Notes: generated by a model not told the origin, from the sequence alone. DNA of 9,177 bases from an uncultured Thermoleophilia bacterium (GCA_903912585.1 CAIWHY010000167.1:1-9177), one strand, 5' to 3'; counted from the first letter of the stretch, positions 1-5,750 are shown. Translations and numbers: made by a program.

Positions 1-120
1 CGCCGCTTCGACGACGTCGCGGCGCTCGTCGTGCAGATGCGCCGGGACATCGCCGAGACGGAGGCGCTCGCGGACGAGGCTTTCGACGGCGTCGGCCTCG
101 GGGCGGCGGGCACGGCCTGA
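1..120 (+). CDS. ribF: RibF C-terminal end (bifunctional riboflavin kinase/FAD synthetase), 5' truncated
   Basis: An open frame enters from the left edge and ends at TGA 118-120, giving 39 visible residues. The visible RRFDDVAALVVQMRRDIAE resembles the extreme C-terminus of riboflavin kinase domains, where an R-F-D-(S/D)-(V/L)-x-A-L-V-x-Q-(I/M)-x-x-D helix is usual. RibF phosphorylates riboflavin to FMN and adenylylates FMN to FAD in the cytoplasm. After the helix there is a short Ala/Gly-rich tail with no recognisable motif. Position supports the call, because ribF immediately precedes rpsO in many actinobacteria. Only about a tenth of the protein is visible and no catalytic residue is in view, so the assignment rests on one helix plus gene order. 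The tail would look much the same for any RibF-type flavokinase. Confidence 0.65.
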   Translation, partial: RRFDDVAALVVQMRRDIAETEALADEAFDGVGLGAAGTA

Positions 121-121
121 G

Positions 122-146
122 GCCGGTCCGCGCCACCCGCGCCGGC
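122..146 (+). other. weak stem-loop just after the ribF stop
   Basis: GCCGG at 122-126 can pair with CCGGC at 142-146. A T-G wobble (127/141), one mismatch and two more pairs extend the stem. It begins 2 nt after the ribF stop codon and has no T-run behind it. It could be a 3' end-protecting hairpin or a weak terminator, but in sequence this GC-rich such a stem may occur by chance. Confidence 0.2.
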
Positions 147-169
147 GCCGCCGTCACACGGCAGCCGGT

Positions 170-198
170 TTCTCGCGCGCCGGTCAGTGTGCTACCCT
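170..198 (+). promoter_or_regulatory. candidate rpsO promoter (extended -10)
   Basis: TGCTACCCT at 190-198 is an extended -10 element: TG at 190-191, one base, then TACCCT at 193-198. It fits the TAnnnT form used by actinobacterial housekeeping sigma factors. The hexamer 17 bases upstream, TTCTCG at 170-175, is only a weak -35, which is tolerable with an extended -10. It lies in the only sizeable gap upstream of rpsO. Transcription would start near 204-206, leaving a leader of about 70 nt. No other convincing -10 is visible in 121-276. This is inferred from motif alone. Confidence 0.4.
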
Positions 199-200
199 AG

Positions 201-222
201 CGCGACCGCCTACTCGGTCGCG
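201..222 (+). repeat. perfect 8-bp inverted repeat in the rpsO leader (operator or RNA stem-loop)
   Basis: CGCGACCG at 201-208 and CGGTCGCG at 215-222 are exact reverse complements separated by the 6-nt loop CCTACT. A second GGTCGC at 223-228 repeats part of the right arm. GCGACC at 202-207 can therefore pair with either 216-221 or 223-228, and GCGGG at 220-224 can instead pair with CCCGC at 232-236. In RNA this is a strong hairpin with alternative folds about 55 nt before the rpsO start. In DNA it is an operator-like dyad across the predicted transcription start. S15 represses its own mRNA through structured leaders in several phyla, which is one possible role here. The pairing is seen directly and its function is inferred. 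Confidence 0.5.
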
Positions 223-260
223 GGTCGCCATCCCGCCACTGGGTTCCCGGACACTCCTGT

Positions 261-271
261 AAGGGAGGTGA
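261..271 (+). promoter_or_regulatory. strong rpsO ribosome binding site, partly sequesterable
   Basis: AAGGGAGGTGA contains GGAGGTGA (264-271), an uninterrupted match to the 16S rRNA anti-SD sequence, with 8 nt between GG at 267-268 and the ATG at 277. Two short upstream segments can pair with it: CTCC at 254-257 with GGAG at 264-267, and TTCCC at 244-248 with GGGAG at 263-267. Loop CCTACT of the upstream dyad (209-214) can also pair with GGGAGG at 263-268 except for one mismatch. The site is both strong and coverable, which suits an autoregulated ribosomal protein gene. Confidence 0.75.
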
Positions 272-276
272 GACAC

Positions 277-546
277 ATGGCAGTCACTAAAGAGATCAAA
301 GAGACGATCATCGCCAAGCACGCCAAGCACGACGGCGACACTGGCTCCCCCGAGGTACAGATCGCCCTCCTCACCGCGCGCATCGAGACCCTCACCGAGC
401 ACCTCAAGACCCACAAGAAGGACCACCACAGCCGCCGCGGCCTGCTCAAGATGGTCGGTCAGCGCCGCCGCCTCCTGAACTACCTCCAGGCGCGCGACCT
501 CGAGCGCTACCGCGCGCTGGTCAAGGAGCTCGAACTCCGCAAGTAG
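277..546 (+). CDS. rpsO: 30S ribosomal protein S15
   Basis: This encodes S15, the primary-binding protein that contacts the 16S rRNA central domain and helps form intersubunit bridges. The product has 89 residues, the usual length for the family. The diagnostic features are all present: the N-terminal TKEIKETIIAKHAKHDGDTGSPEVQ-type helix and turn, HLKTHKKDHHSRRGLL (about residues 39-54) with the conserved H-H/K-D-H-x-S-R-R-G-L rRNA-binding stretch, and the C-terminal helix LLNYLQARDLERYRALVKEL. The ATG at 277 follows the strong SD GGAGGTGA with ideal spacing, and a GTG-type start at 187 would add a tail with no S15 homology. It lies between ribF and pnp, the near-universal neighbourhood of rpsO. 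Regulation is probably at translation through the leader described upstream. Nothing in the protein looks unusual. Confidence 0.98.
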   Translation: MAVTKEIKETIIAKHAKHDGDTGSPEVQIALLTARIETLTEHLKTHKKDHHSRRGLLKMVGQRRRLLNYLQARDLERYRALVKELELRK

Positions 547-555
547 CCCCACCAC

Positions 556-576
556 GAGGCGTCCGCGGACGCCCTC
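556..576 (+). other. rpsO-pnp intergenic stem-loop
   Basis: GGCGTCC (558-564) and GGACGCC (567-573) are perfect reverse complements. They form a very stable hairpin with a CGCG tetraloop if the last pair is open. An outer GA/TC pair (556-557 with 575-576) adds two base pairs across a bulged C574. It starts 10 nt after the rpsO stop and no T-run follows, so it is not a classical intrinsic terminator. Likely roles are stabilising the rpsO mRNA 3' end, processing between rpsO and pnp, or partial attenuation. In E. coli this intergenic region carries a terminator and an RNase III site. Confidence 0.55.
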
Positions 577-598
577 AGGATCGCCGTGCGTGACCGCA

Positions 599-639
599 TG
601 CCGGCGAGACAGTCCCCGTGCGCAATAGGGCGCCGGGCA
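599..639 (+). other. candidate pnp leader stem-loop
   Basis: CCGGCG at 601-606 pairs perfectly with CGCCGG at 631-636. TG at 599-600 pairs with CA at 638-639 across a bulged G637, and CCC at 614-616 can pair with GGG at 628-630 inside. The structure ends about 20 nt before the chosen pnp start and would place the alternative GTG at 618 inside its terminal loop. A base-paired leader upstream of pnp would parallel the E. coli autoregulatory leader, but a 6-bp GC stem can be fortuitous here. Confidence 0.28.
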
Positions 640-659
640 GCAGGAAGACGAAGGAAGAG

Positions 660-2756
660 ATGAATTCAGTGCAAGTAGAGGTCGGAGGCAAGACGATCAG
701 CCTCGAGACCGGCCGTATGGCCAAGCAGGCCGACGGCGCCGTGCTCGTCCGTTGCGGCGACGCGGTGGTCCTCGTGAGCGCCACCATGCGCGAGGACGTG
801 CGTGAGGGCCAGGACTTCTTCCCCCTCACCGTTGACGTGGAAGAGCGCCATTACGCCGCCGGCAAGATCCCCGGCGGCTTCATCAAGCGCGAGTCGCGCC
901 CGAGCGAGAAGGCGATCCTCTCCGCGCGCCAGATCGACCGCCCCATCCGGCCGCTGTTCACGAAGGGCTTCATGAACGAGGTCCACATCGTGGCGACCAC
1001 GCTGTCGGTGGACTTCGAGAACTCCTACGACGTGCTCGCCACGCTGGGCGCCTCCGCGGCGCTCACCCTGAGCCGCATCCCGTTCGAAGGGCCGATCGGC
1101 TCCGTGCGCATGGGCCGCATCGACGGCCAGTACGTCGTCAATCCCACGCTCCAGGAAGTCCAGGAAGAGAGCGATTTCGACCTGGTGGTGACGGGCACGC
1201 GCGACGCCATCGTCATGGTCGAGGCCGGCGCCAAGCAGGTGTCGGAGGCCGTCGTGGTCGAGGCCCTGCGCATCGCCCACGCCGAGATCCAGAAGCTCAT
1301 CGACGTGCAGCTCGAGCTCCAGCGCCTCTGCGGCAAGCCCAAGTGGGACGTGCCCGCGTACGTCGTCGACGAGGGTGTGCTCGCGGAAGTGCGCTCCGGC
1401 TTCGGCGCGGCTCTCGAGGCCGCCACCCAGGTGCCGGACAAGAAGGCCCGCCAGGACGCCACCTCGGCCGCCAAGAAGGCCGCCGTCGCGGCGCTCGTGA
1501 GCGAGGACGCCGACCCGGAGAGGCTCACGCAGGTCAAGCGCGCCCTCGCCAAGGTCGAGAAGGACCTCGTGCGCCGGCGCATCGCCGTGCAGAAGGTCCG
1601 CCCGGACGGCCGCGCCACCGACGAGGTGCGCCCCATCTCGTGCGAGGTCGGCCTCATCCCGCGCACCCATGGCAGCGCCCTGTTCACGCGCGGCGAGACG
1701 CAGGCCCTGAGCCTCCTCACGCTGGGCGGGACCGGTGAGTTCCAGCGCATCGACGGCCTCGGCATCGAGGACAAGAAGCGCTACATCCACCACTACAACT
1801 TCCCGCCGTACTCGGTCGGCGAGACCGGCTTCATGCGCGGCCCCAAGCGCCGCGACATCGGTCACGGCGCCCTCGCCGAGCGCGCCCTCCTCCCGGTGCT
1901 CCCGGACGAGGTCGAGTTCCCCTACACGATCCGCATCGTCTCGGAGATCCTCGAGAGCAACGGCTCGTCCTCCATGGCCAGCGTCTGCGGCTCGACGCTG
2001 TCGCTCATGGACGCCGGCGTGCACATCAGCGCCCCGGTCGCCGGCACCGCCATGGGCCTCATCAAGGAAGGCGACGACTACGTCATCCTGACCGACATCG
2101 CCGGCGTCGAGGACCACCTCGGCGACATGGACTTCAAGGTCGCCGGCACCGCCGAGGGCATCACCGCCCTGCAGATGGACATCAAGATCACCGGCGTCAC
2201 GTTCGAGATCCTCACCGAGGCCCTCGAGCAGGCGCGCAAGGCCCGGCTCCACATCCTCCAGAAGATGCTGGAGACGATCGCCGAGCCGCGCAGCGAGCTG
2301 TCGCAGTGGGCGCCGCGCATCTTCTCGATCCAGATCAACCCGGACCAGATCGGTCTCATCATCGGCAAGGGCGGCGAGACCATCCGCGGCATGACCGACG
2401 AGTTCGGTGCCGACATCGACATCCAGGAGGACGGGACGATCTTCATCTGCGCCCCGGACGAGGAGTCGGCGGAGGGCGTCATGAACCGCATCGCGTCCAT
2501 GACCAAGGAGATCGAGGTCGGCGACGTGTTCACCGGCCGCGTGGTCAAGACCACCGACTTCGGCGCCTTCGTGGAGCTCAAGAAGGGCACCGACGGCCTG
2601 CTGCACATCTCGCGTCTCGGCCAGAAGGGCGAGCGCGTGAAGTCGGTCGAGGACGTCGTCTCGCGCGGCGACACCGTGACCGTCGAGGTCGTCGAGATCG
2701 ACAAGGCACGCAACCGCATCGGGCTCACGCTGCTCAAGAAGCCCGACGCGGAGTAA
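660..2756 (+). CDS. pnp: polyribonucleotide nucleotidyltransferase (PNPase)
   Basis: PNPase degrades RNA 3' to 5' by phosphorolysis, releasing nucleoside diphosphates, and can run in reverse to add tails. It works as a ring-shaped trimer. The 698-residue product has the full architecture. The first RNase PH domain (about 10-145) carries FFPLTVDVEERHYAAGKIPGG at 53-73. An alpha-helical linker follows. The second RNase PH core has RTHGSALFTRGETQ at 335-348, the ESNGSSSMASVCGS phosphate-binding stretch, and DHLGDMDFK with D485, D491 and K493 equivalent to the E. coli catalytic D486/D492/K494. The KH domain (about 555-615) has GKGG at 569-572, and the S1 domain spans about 620-692. ATG 660 follows AAGGA at 651-655 with short spacing. 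GTG 669 (start VQVEV) and GTG 618 are alternatives; 618 adds 14 non-family residues and lies in a leader hairpin. The TAA at 2754 is 19 nt before the peptidase gene. In actinobacteria PNPase (GpsI) is the main 3' exonuclease, and here it is co-located with RNase J. Confidence 0.97.
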   Translation: MNSVQVEVGGKTISLETGRMAKQADGAVLVRCGDAVVLVSATMREDVREGQDFFPLTVDVEERHYAAGKIPGGFIKRESRPSEKAILSARQIDRPIRPLFTKGFMNEVHIVATTLSVDFENSYDVLATLGASAALTLSRIPFEGPIGSVRMGRIDGQYVVNPTLQEVQEESDFDLVVTGTRDAIVMVEAGAKQVSEAVVVEALRIAHAEIQKLIDVQLELQRLCGKPKWDVPAYVVDEGVLAEVRSGFGAALEAATQVPDKKARQDATSAAKKAAVAALVSEDADPERLTQVKRALAKVEKDLVRRRIAVQKVRPDGRATDEVRPISCEVGLIPRTHGSALFTRGETQALSLLTLGGTGEFQRIDGLGIEDKKRYIHHYNFPPYSVGETGFMRGPKRRDIGHGALAERALLPVLPDEVEFPYTIRIVSEILESNGSSSMASVCGSTLSLMDAGVHISAPVAGTAMGLIKEGDDYVILTDIAGVEDHLGDMDFKVAGTAEGITALQMDIKITGVTFEILTEALEQARKARLHILQKMLETIAEPRSELSQWAPRIFSIQINPDQIGLIIGKGGETIRGMTDEFGADIDIQEDGTIFICAPDEESAEGVMNRIASMTKEIEVGDVFTGRVVKTTDFGAFVELKKGTDGLLHISRLGQKGERVKSVEDVVSRGDTVTVEVVEIDKARNRIGLTLLKKPDAE

Positions 2757-2764
2757 CGGGGAGC

Positions 2765-2778
2765 GGGAGAAGGCCACG
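2765..2778 (+). promoter_or_regulatory. RBS and non-canonical ACG start of the M16 peptidase
   Basis: GGGAG at 2765-2769 followed by 6 nt places codon ACG at 2776-2778 at ideal initiation distance. No ATG, GTG or TTG occurs in this frame from at least 2689 up to GTG 2818. The first conserved M16 beta strand (YRLSTLDNGLRV) is encoded at 2785-2820, before or at that GTG. ACG is one base away from ATG. Either ACG is used as the start or the base at 2777 is miscalled. Confidence 0.55.
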
Positions 2779-4044
2779 GAGGCTTACCGCCTCTCTACGC
2801 TGGACAACGGCCTGCGCGTGGCCACCGAGCGCCTCGAAGGAGTGCGCTCGGTGGCCCTCGGGCTGTGGATCGCCGCCGGCTCGCGGCAGGAGCCTCTCGA
2901 GCTCGGCGGCGTGTCGCACTTCATCGAGCACCTGCTCTTCAAGGGCTCGGAGCGGTACAGCCAGACCGACATCGCCCACATCTTCGACGACCTCGGCGCG
3001 GAGCCGAACGCTTCGACGTCCAAGGAACACACGCTCGTGAACGTGCGCTGCCTCGACGATCACCTCGACAAGGCGTTCGAGGTGCTCGCCGAGATGGTCG
3101 CACGGCCGACATTCGCCGACCTCGACCAGGAGCGCAAGGTCGTCCTCGAGGAAGTCGCGCTCTACGAAGACTCCCCCGACGACCTGGTGCACGACGACCT
3201 CTTCGAGGTGGTCTTCGGGGAGCACCCGCTGGGCCGCCCGATCCTCGGTCACTCCGAGACGCTGGCGGGTCTCGATCTCCCGACGATCCGCGCCTATCAC
3301 GACTCGCACTACGTGAACCCGGCCATCGTCGTCGCGGCCGGCGGTCACGTCGACCACGACCACCTGTGCGCGCTCACGGAGAAACACTTCAGGCCGGAGC
3401 CGGGCGCCGAGATCAAGCGTGCGCGCCTGAGCGCACCGCGCGCGCGCCACGTCGCTCGTTTCACCAAGAAGAAGACCGAGCAGTACAACGTCTGTCTTGG
3501 GGGGCCGGGTCCTCGCCGCAGCGATCCCGACCGCTACGCCGTCTTCGTCGTCGACACCCTCCTCGGCAGCTCGTGGAGCTCGCGGCTCTTCCAGGACGTG
3601 CGCGAGAAGCGCGGCCTCGCCTACAGCGTCTTCTCGTTCGCCTCCCTTTACGCCGACGCCGGCATGGTCGGCGTCTACGTCGGCTCGCGCAAAAACGCGG
3701 TCGTCGAGGCGATGACGATCATCTTCAAGGCTCTGGCGGACTTCCAGAAGGATGTTCCCGCCGCCGCCATAGAGCGCGCCAAGAACCACATCAAGGGCCA
3801 GCTTGTACTCAGCATGGAGAGTCCGGGCAGCCGCATGCAGTCGCTGGGGAGGGCGGTCCTGATGGAGCAGCCGATCCTGACCGTCGACGAGGTCCTCGAG
3901 CGCATCGACGCCGTCACCCACGACGACGTCATGGCGGCGGTGCGGCGCTACTACGACCCTGAGCAGTGGTCCACGGTGTGCATCGGCCCGCGGGCGGAGC
4001 CGTTCCGGGCCGTGACCGGCGGGTTCGAGTGGGAGGAGCAATGA
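2776..4044 (+). CDS. M16 family zinc metallopeptidase (PepR/processing-peptidase-like)
   Basis: This is a two-domain insulinase/mitochondrial-processing-peptidase-type (M16) endopeptidase of 422 residues when started at ACG 2776, the usual size for the bacterial single-chain form. The N-terminal domain holds the inverted zinc motif H48-F-I-E51-H52 in SHFIEHLLFKGS. The third zinc ligand lies in the ERKVVLEEVALYED segment (E125 or E126). The C-terminal domain has R276-E-K-R-G-L-A-Y283, the conserved Arg/Tyr pair that contacts substrate. All catalytic residues are intact, so it should be an active peptidase and not an inactive partner subunit. There is no signal peptide or membrane segment, so it is probably cytoplasmic. 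GTG 2818 would delete the first conserved strand (TEAYRLSTLDNGLRV), so I extend to ACG 2776. The gene sits 19 nt after pnp and overlaps dapB by 4 nt, consistent with one transcript. In Mycobacterium the positional equivalent is PepR. Its physiological substrate is not known from sequence. Confidence 0.93.
   Translation, partial: TEAYRLSTLDNGLRVATERLEGVRSVALGLWIAAGSRQEPLELGGVSHFIEHLLFKGSERYSQTDIAHIFDDLGAEPNASTSKEHTLVNVRCLDDHLDKAFEVLAEMVARPTFADLDQERKVVLEEVALYEDSPDDLVHDDLFEVVFGEHPLGRPILGHSETLAGLDLPTIRAYHDSHYVNPAIVVAAGGHVDHDHLCALTEKHFRPEPGAEIKRARLSAPRARHVARFTKKKTEQYNVCLGGPGPRRSDPDRYAVFVVDTLLGSSWSSRLFQDVREKRGLAYSVFSFASLYADAGMVGVYVGSRKNAVVEAMTIIFKALADFQKDVPAAAIERAKNHIKGQLVLSMESPGSRMQSLGRAVLMEQPILTVDEVLERIDAVTHDDVMAAVRRYYDPEQWSTVCIGPRAEPFRAVTGGFEWEEQ
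4031..4038 (+). promoter_or_regulatory. dapB ribosome binding site inside the peptidase gene
   Basis: GGGAGGAG lies in the last codons of the M16 gene, 2-4 nt before the dapB ATG at 4041. The dapB start and peptidase stop share the sequence ATGA (4041-4044). This arrangement suggests translational coupling, with ribosomes terminating on the peptidase gene re-initiating on dapB. It also decides the dapB start over an in-frame upstream GTG at 3966. Confidence 0.8.
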
Positions 4045-4796
4045 CGAGTGTGCTGGTCACGGGCGCGGCCGGCAAGATGGGCGCGCTGAGCGCGCAGACC
4101 ATCGCCGCGCAGGACGATCTGCGCCTGGTGGCGCTCGTGGATCCCAGAAGGCCCGACGCTGCCGGCGACACGCCTTGCTTCACGGGCGTCGAGCAGGCGC
4201 TGGCGCTCACTTCGCCGGAGGCGGCGCTGGAGTTCAGCGTGCCCGCGGCCGTGTTCGAGAACGCGAGTATGCTGCTCGCCGCCGGCGTGCCCACCGTCGT
4301 CGGCACGACAGGGCTTCTCGACGACCAGGTCGGCGTGCTCTCCGAGACGGCCGAGGCCGCCGGCGTCGGCCTCGTGATCGTCCCCAATTTCGCGCTCGGC
4401 GCGGTGCTCCTCATGCGCTTCGCCGCCGAGGCGGCGCGGCACTACGAGCACGCCGAGATCATCGAGCTCCACGAGGCCGGCAAAGCCGACGCGCCGTCCG
4501 GAACGAGCCTGCGCACGGCGCGGCTCATGGCCGAGGCGCCGGGGTCGGCGCTTCGCGACCTGCCCGGCGACCAGCCCTCGCGCGGCCTCAACGCCGATCA
4601 CGTCCACATCCACAGCTTGCGCCTGCCCGGCGTCGTCGCTCACCAGGAGGTCCTGTTCGGCGGCGACGGCGAGGTGCTCACGCTGCGGCACGACTCGTTG
4701 TCGCGCCGCTCTTTCATGAGCGGCGTGCTCCTGGCCCTGCGTCGCGTCCCGGACATCAAGGGGACCGTCGTGGGCCTCGAGAACCTCCTCGACTAG
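4041..4796 (+). CDS. dapB: 4-hydroxy-tetrahydrodipicolinate reductase
   Basis: DapB reduces hydroxy-tetrahydrodipicolinate to tetrahydrodipicolinate with NAD(P)H, the second committed step of the diaminopimelate/lysine pathway. The 251-residue product has the Rossmann nucleotide motif GAAGKMG at 8-14, TVVGTTGL, and the PNFALGAVLLMRFA segment. The substrate/catalytic loop is ELHEAGKADAPSGTS, in which H144 and K148 match E. coli H159 and K163. The C-terminal IHSLRLPGVVAHQEVLFG and SFMSGVLLALRRV blocks complete the family pattern. The second histidine of the usual E-x-H-H-x-x-K motif is Glu145 here, and the usual SGTA is SGTS. The key His and Lys remain, so activity is expected. Starting at ATG 4041 puts the first strand (SVLVTGAAG) at its proper place, and an in-frame GTG at 3966 only adds peptidase-gene sequence. 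It overlaps the M16 gene by ATGA and lies 10 nt before dapA, whose product makes its substrate. No lysine riboswitch-like leader is seen. Confidence 0.96.
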   Translation: MTSVLVTGAAGKMGALSAQTIAAQDDLRLVALVDPRRPDAAGDTPCFTGVEQALALTSPEAALEFSVPAAVFENASMLLAAGVPTVVGTTGLLDDQVGVLSETAEAAGVGLVIVPNFALGAVLLMRFAAEAARHYEHAEIIELHEAGKADAPSGTSLRTARLMAEAPGSALRDLPGDQPSRGLNADHVHIHSLRLPGVVAHQEVLFGGDGEVLTLRHDSLSRRSFMSGVLLALRRVPDIKGTVVGLENLLD

Positions 4797-4801
4797 GATG
4801 G
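4795..4801 (+). promoter_or_regulatory. dapA ribosome binding site deciding the start
   Basis: AGGATGG overlaps the dapB stop codon TAG and precedes ATG 4807 by 5 nt. The competing ATG at 4798 lies inside this SD sequence and has no SD of its own. It would add only MVP to the N-terminus. Coupled translation from dapB to dapA is likely. Confidence 0.65.
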
Positions 4802-4806
4802 TGCCG

Positions 4807-5688
4807 ATGACGCAGAGCCTCGGGACCATCCTCACCGCCATGGTGACGCCGTTCGACGACGAGCAGTCCGTGGATCACGCGCGCCTGTGCGAGCTCGCCC
4901 GATACCTCGTCGACAACGGCTCCGACGGTCTCGTCGTGGCCGGCACGACCGGCGAGTCGCCGACGCTGAGCGACGACGAGAAGCTCGCCATGTTCCGCTC
5001 GGTCATCGAGGCGGTGGGGGAGAGGGTTCCGGTCGTCGCCGGGACGGGCAGCAACGACACCCGCCACAGCATCGCGCTCACGCGCGCGGCGCAGGAGTGC
5101 GGCGTGGACGCGGTCCTCCTCGTCACGCCGTACTACAGCAAGCCGCCCGAGCGCGGGCTTCTGGAACACTTCCGTGCCGTCGCCGGTTCCACCGACCTGC
5201 CGGTGATCGTCTACAACATCCCCGGCCGCTGCGTGGTGAACCTCTCGCCCGAGGCGCTCGCGGTGCTGGGCGAAGTCGACAACATCGTCGCCGTCAAGCA
5301 GGCCGATCCGGATATCGAACACCTTCGCCGCCTGAGGGAGCTCAGCGACGTGGGGGTGTACGCCGGCAACGACGACATGCTCTTCGACGTGCTCGCCCTG
5401 GGTGGCTGGGGCGGCATCTGCGTGGCCAGCCACATCGTCGGGCCGCGGCTGGCGGAGATGGCGCGGCTCATGCGCGCGGGCGACGCCGGCGCCGCCAAGC
5501 TGATCGACGACGGCCTGCGCACCCTGTACAAGACGCTCTTCATCACGGCGAGCCCGATCCCGGTCAAGGAGGCGCTCAACCTCCTCGGCCACGAGGTCGG
5601 CGGCCTGCGCCTGCCGCTCCTGCCGGCGACGCCGGAGGACTCCGCGATCATCGCCCAGGAACTGCGCCGGCAGGGGCTCCTGGATTGA
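4807..5688 (+). CDS. dapA: 4-hydroxy-tetrahydrodipicolinate synthase
   Basis: DapA condenses pyruvate with aspartate semialdehyde to give hydroxy-tetrahydrodipicolinate, the entry step of diaminopimelate and lysine synthesis. The product is a class I aldolase-type TIM barrel of 293 residues, typical of the family. Visible active-site residues are T47-T48 in AGTTGES, the YYSKPP segment, Y136 in YNIPGR with R141 (E. coli Y133 and R138), and the Schiff-base lysine K164 in VAVKQAD (E. coli K161). The spacing Y136 to K164 is 28 residues, the same as in E. coli. The DapA-type arginine R141, which contacts the carboxylate of the semialdehyde substrate, argues against a related N-acetylneuraminate lyase or KDG aldolase. 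The start at ATG 4807 is set by AGGATGG; ATG 4798 would add three residues. It follows dapB by 10 nt, so synthase and reductase are probably made together. Mycobacterium and Streptomyces have thyX in the dapB-dapA interval, and it is absent here. Confidence 0.96.
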   Translation: MTQSLGTILTAMVTPFDDEQSVDHARLCELARYLVDNGSDGLVVAGTTGESPTLSDDEKLAMFRSVIEAVGERVPVVAGTGSNDTRHSIALTRAAQECGVDAVLLVTPYYSKPPERGLLEHFRAVAGSTDLPVIVYNIPGRCVVNLSPEALAVLGEVDNIVAVKQADPDIEHLRRLRELSDVGVYAGNDDMLFDVLALGGWGGICVASHIVGPRLAEMARLMRAGDAGAAKLIDDGLRTLYKTLFITASPIPVKEALNLLGHEVGGLRLPLLPATPEDSAIIAQELRRQGLLD

Positions 5689-5714
5689 GGACGGCCGCGC
5701 TTTGCCGCCAACGC

Positions 5715-5741
5715 TTTTACCAGACCACCTACAGATAGGAT
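5715..5741 (+). promoter_or_regulatory. candidate rnj promoter, possibly leaderless
   Basis: In the 62-nt gap after dapA, TAGGAT at 5736-5741 matches a common actinobacterial -10. TTTTAC at 5715-5720 is a mediocre -35 with a 15-bp spacer, shorter than ideal. The gap is locally less GC-rich than the genes around it. A transcript would begin near 5748-5751, at or just before the TTG start. The same bases contain AGGA (5737-5740), which could instead be a poor SD with 10-nt spacing to TTG. Both readings are inference. Confidence 0.33.
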
Positions 5742-5750
5742 CACGCCTAC

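Noticed and set aside
139..148. Palindrome GCGCCGGCGC in the ribF-rpsO gap
   Set aside because: A 10-bp GC-only palindrome is expected by chance in sequence of this composition, and it has no spacing relation to the promoter or SD.
618..659. N-terminal extension of PNPase from GTG 618
   Set aside because: The 14 extra residues are not part of the PNPase family, have no SD at proper spacing, and the GTG lies in the loop of a candidate leader hairpin. ATG 660 or GTG 669 fits better.
666..2777. A 703-codon open frame on the minus strand opposite pnp
   Set aside because: It is an antisense shadow caused by strong GC bias at third codon positions. Its product is low-complexity and rich in Ala, Asp, Leu, Val and His with no recognisable domain, whereas the plus strand encodes complete PNPase.
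2740..2780. Programmed +1 frameshift fusing pnp to the M16 peptidase
   Set aside because: The peptidase frame is open through the pnp end, but the sequence around the pnp stop (GCG GAG TAA C) offers no re-pairing for the P-site tRNA in the +1 frame. A well-spaced SD before ACG 2776 gives a simpler explanation.
3966..4040. 25-residue N-terminal extension of DapB from GTG 3966
   Set aside because: The Rossmann strand should start within the first few residues, as it does from ATG 4041, which also has a strong SD. The extension only reads peptidase-gene codons out of frame.
2734..4041. A 435-codon minus-strand frame opposite the M16 peptidase gene
   Set aside because: Same antisense shadow effect. 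The opposite strand carries the intact HxxEH zinc motif and the C-terminal Arg/Tyr motif of a real peptidase.
4041..4060. Lysine riboswitch for the dap genes
   Set aside because: There is no untranslated leader before dapB (4-nt overlap with the upstream gene) or before dapA (10-nt gap), so no room for such an element.
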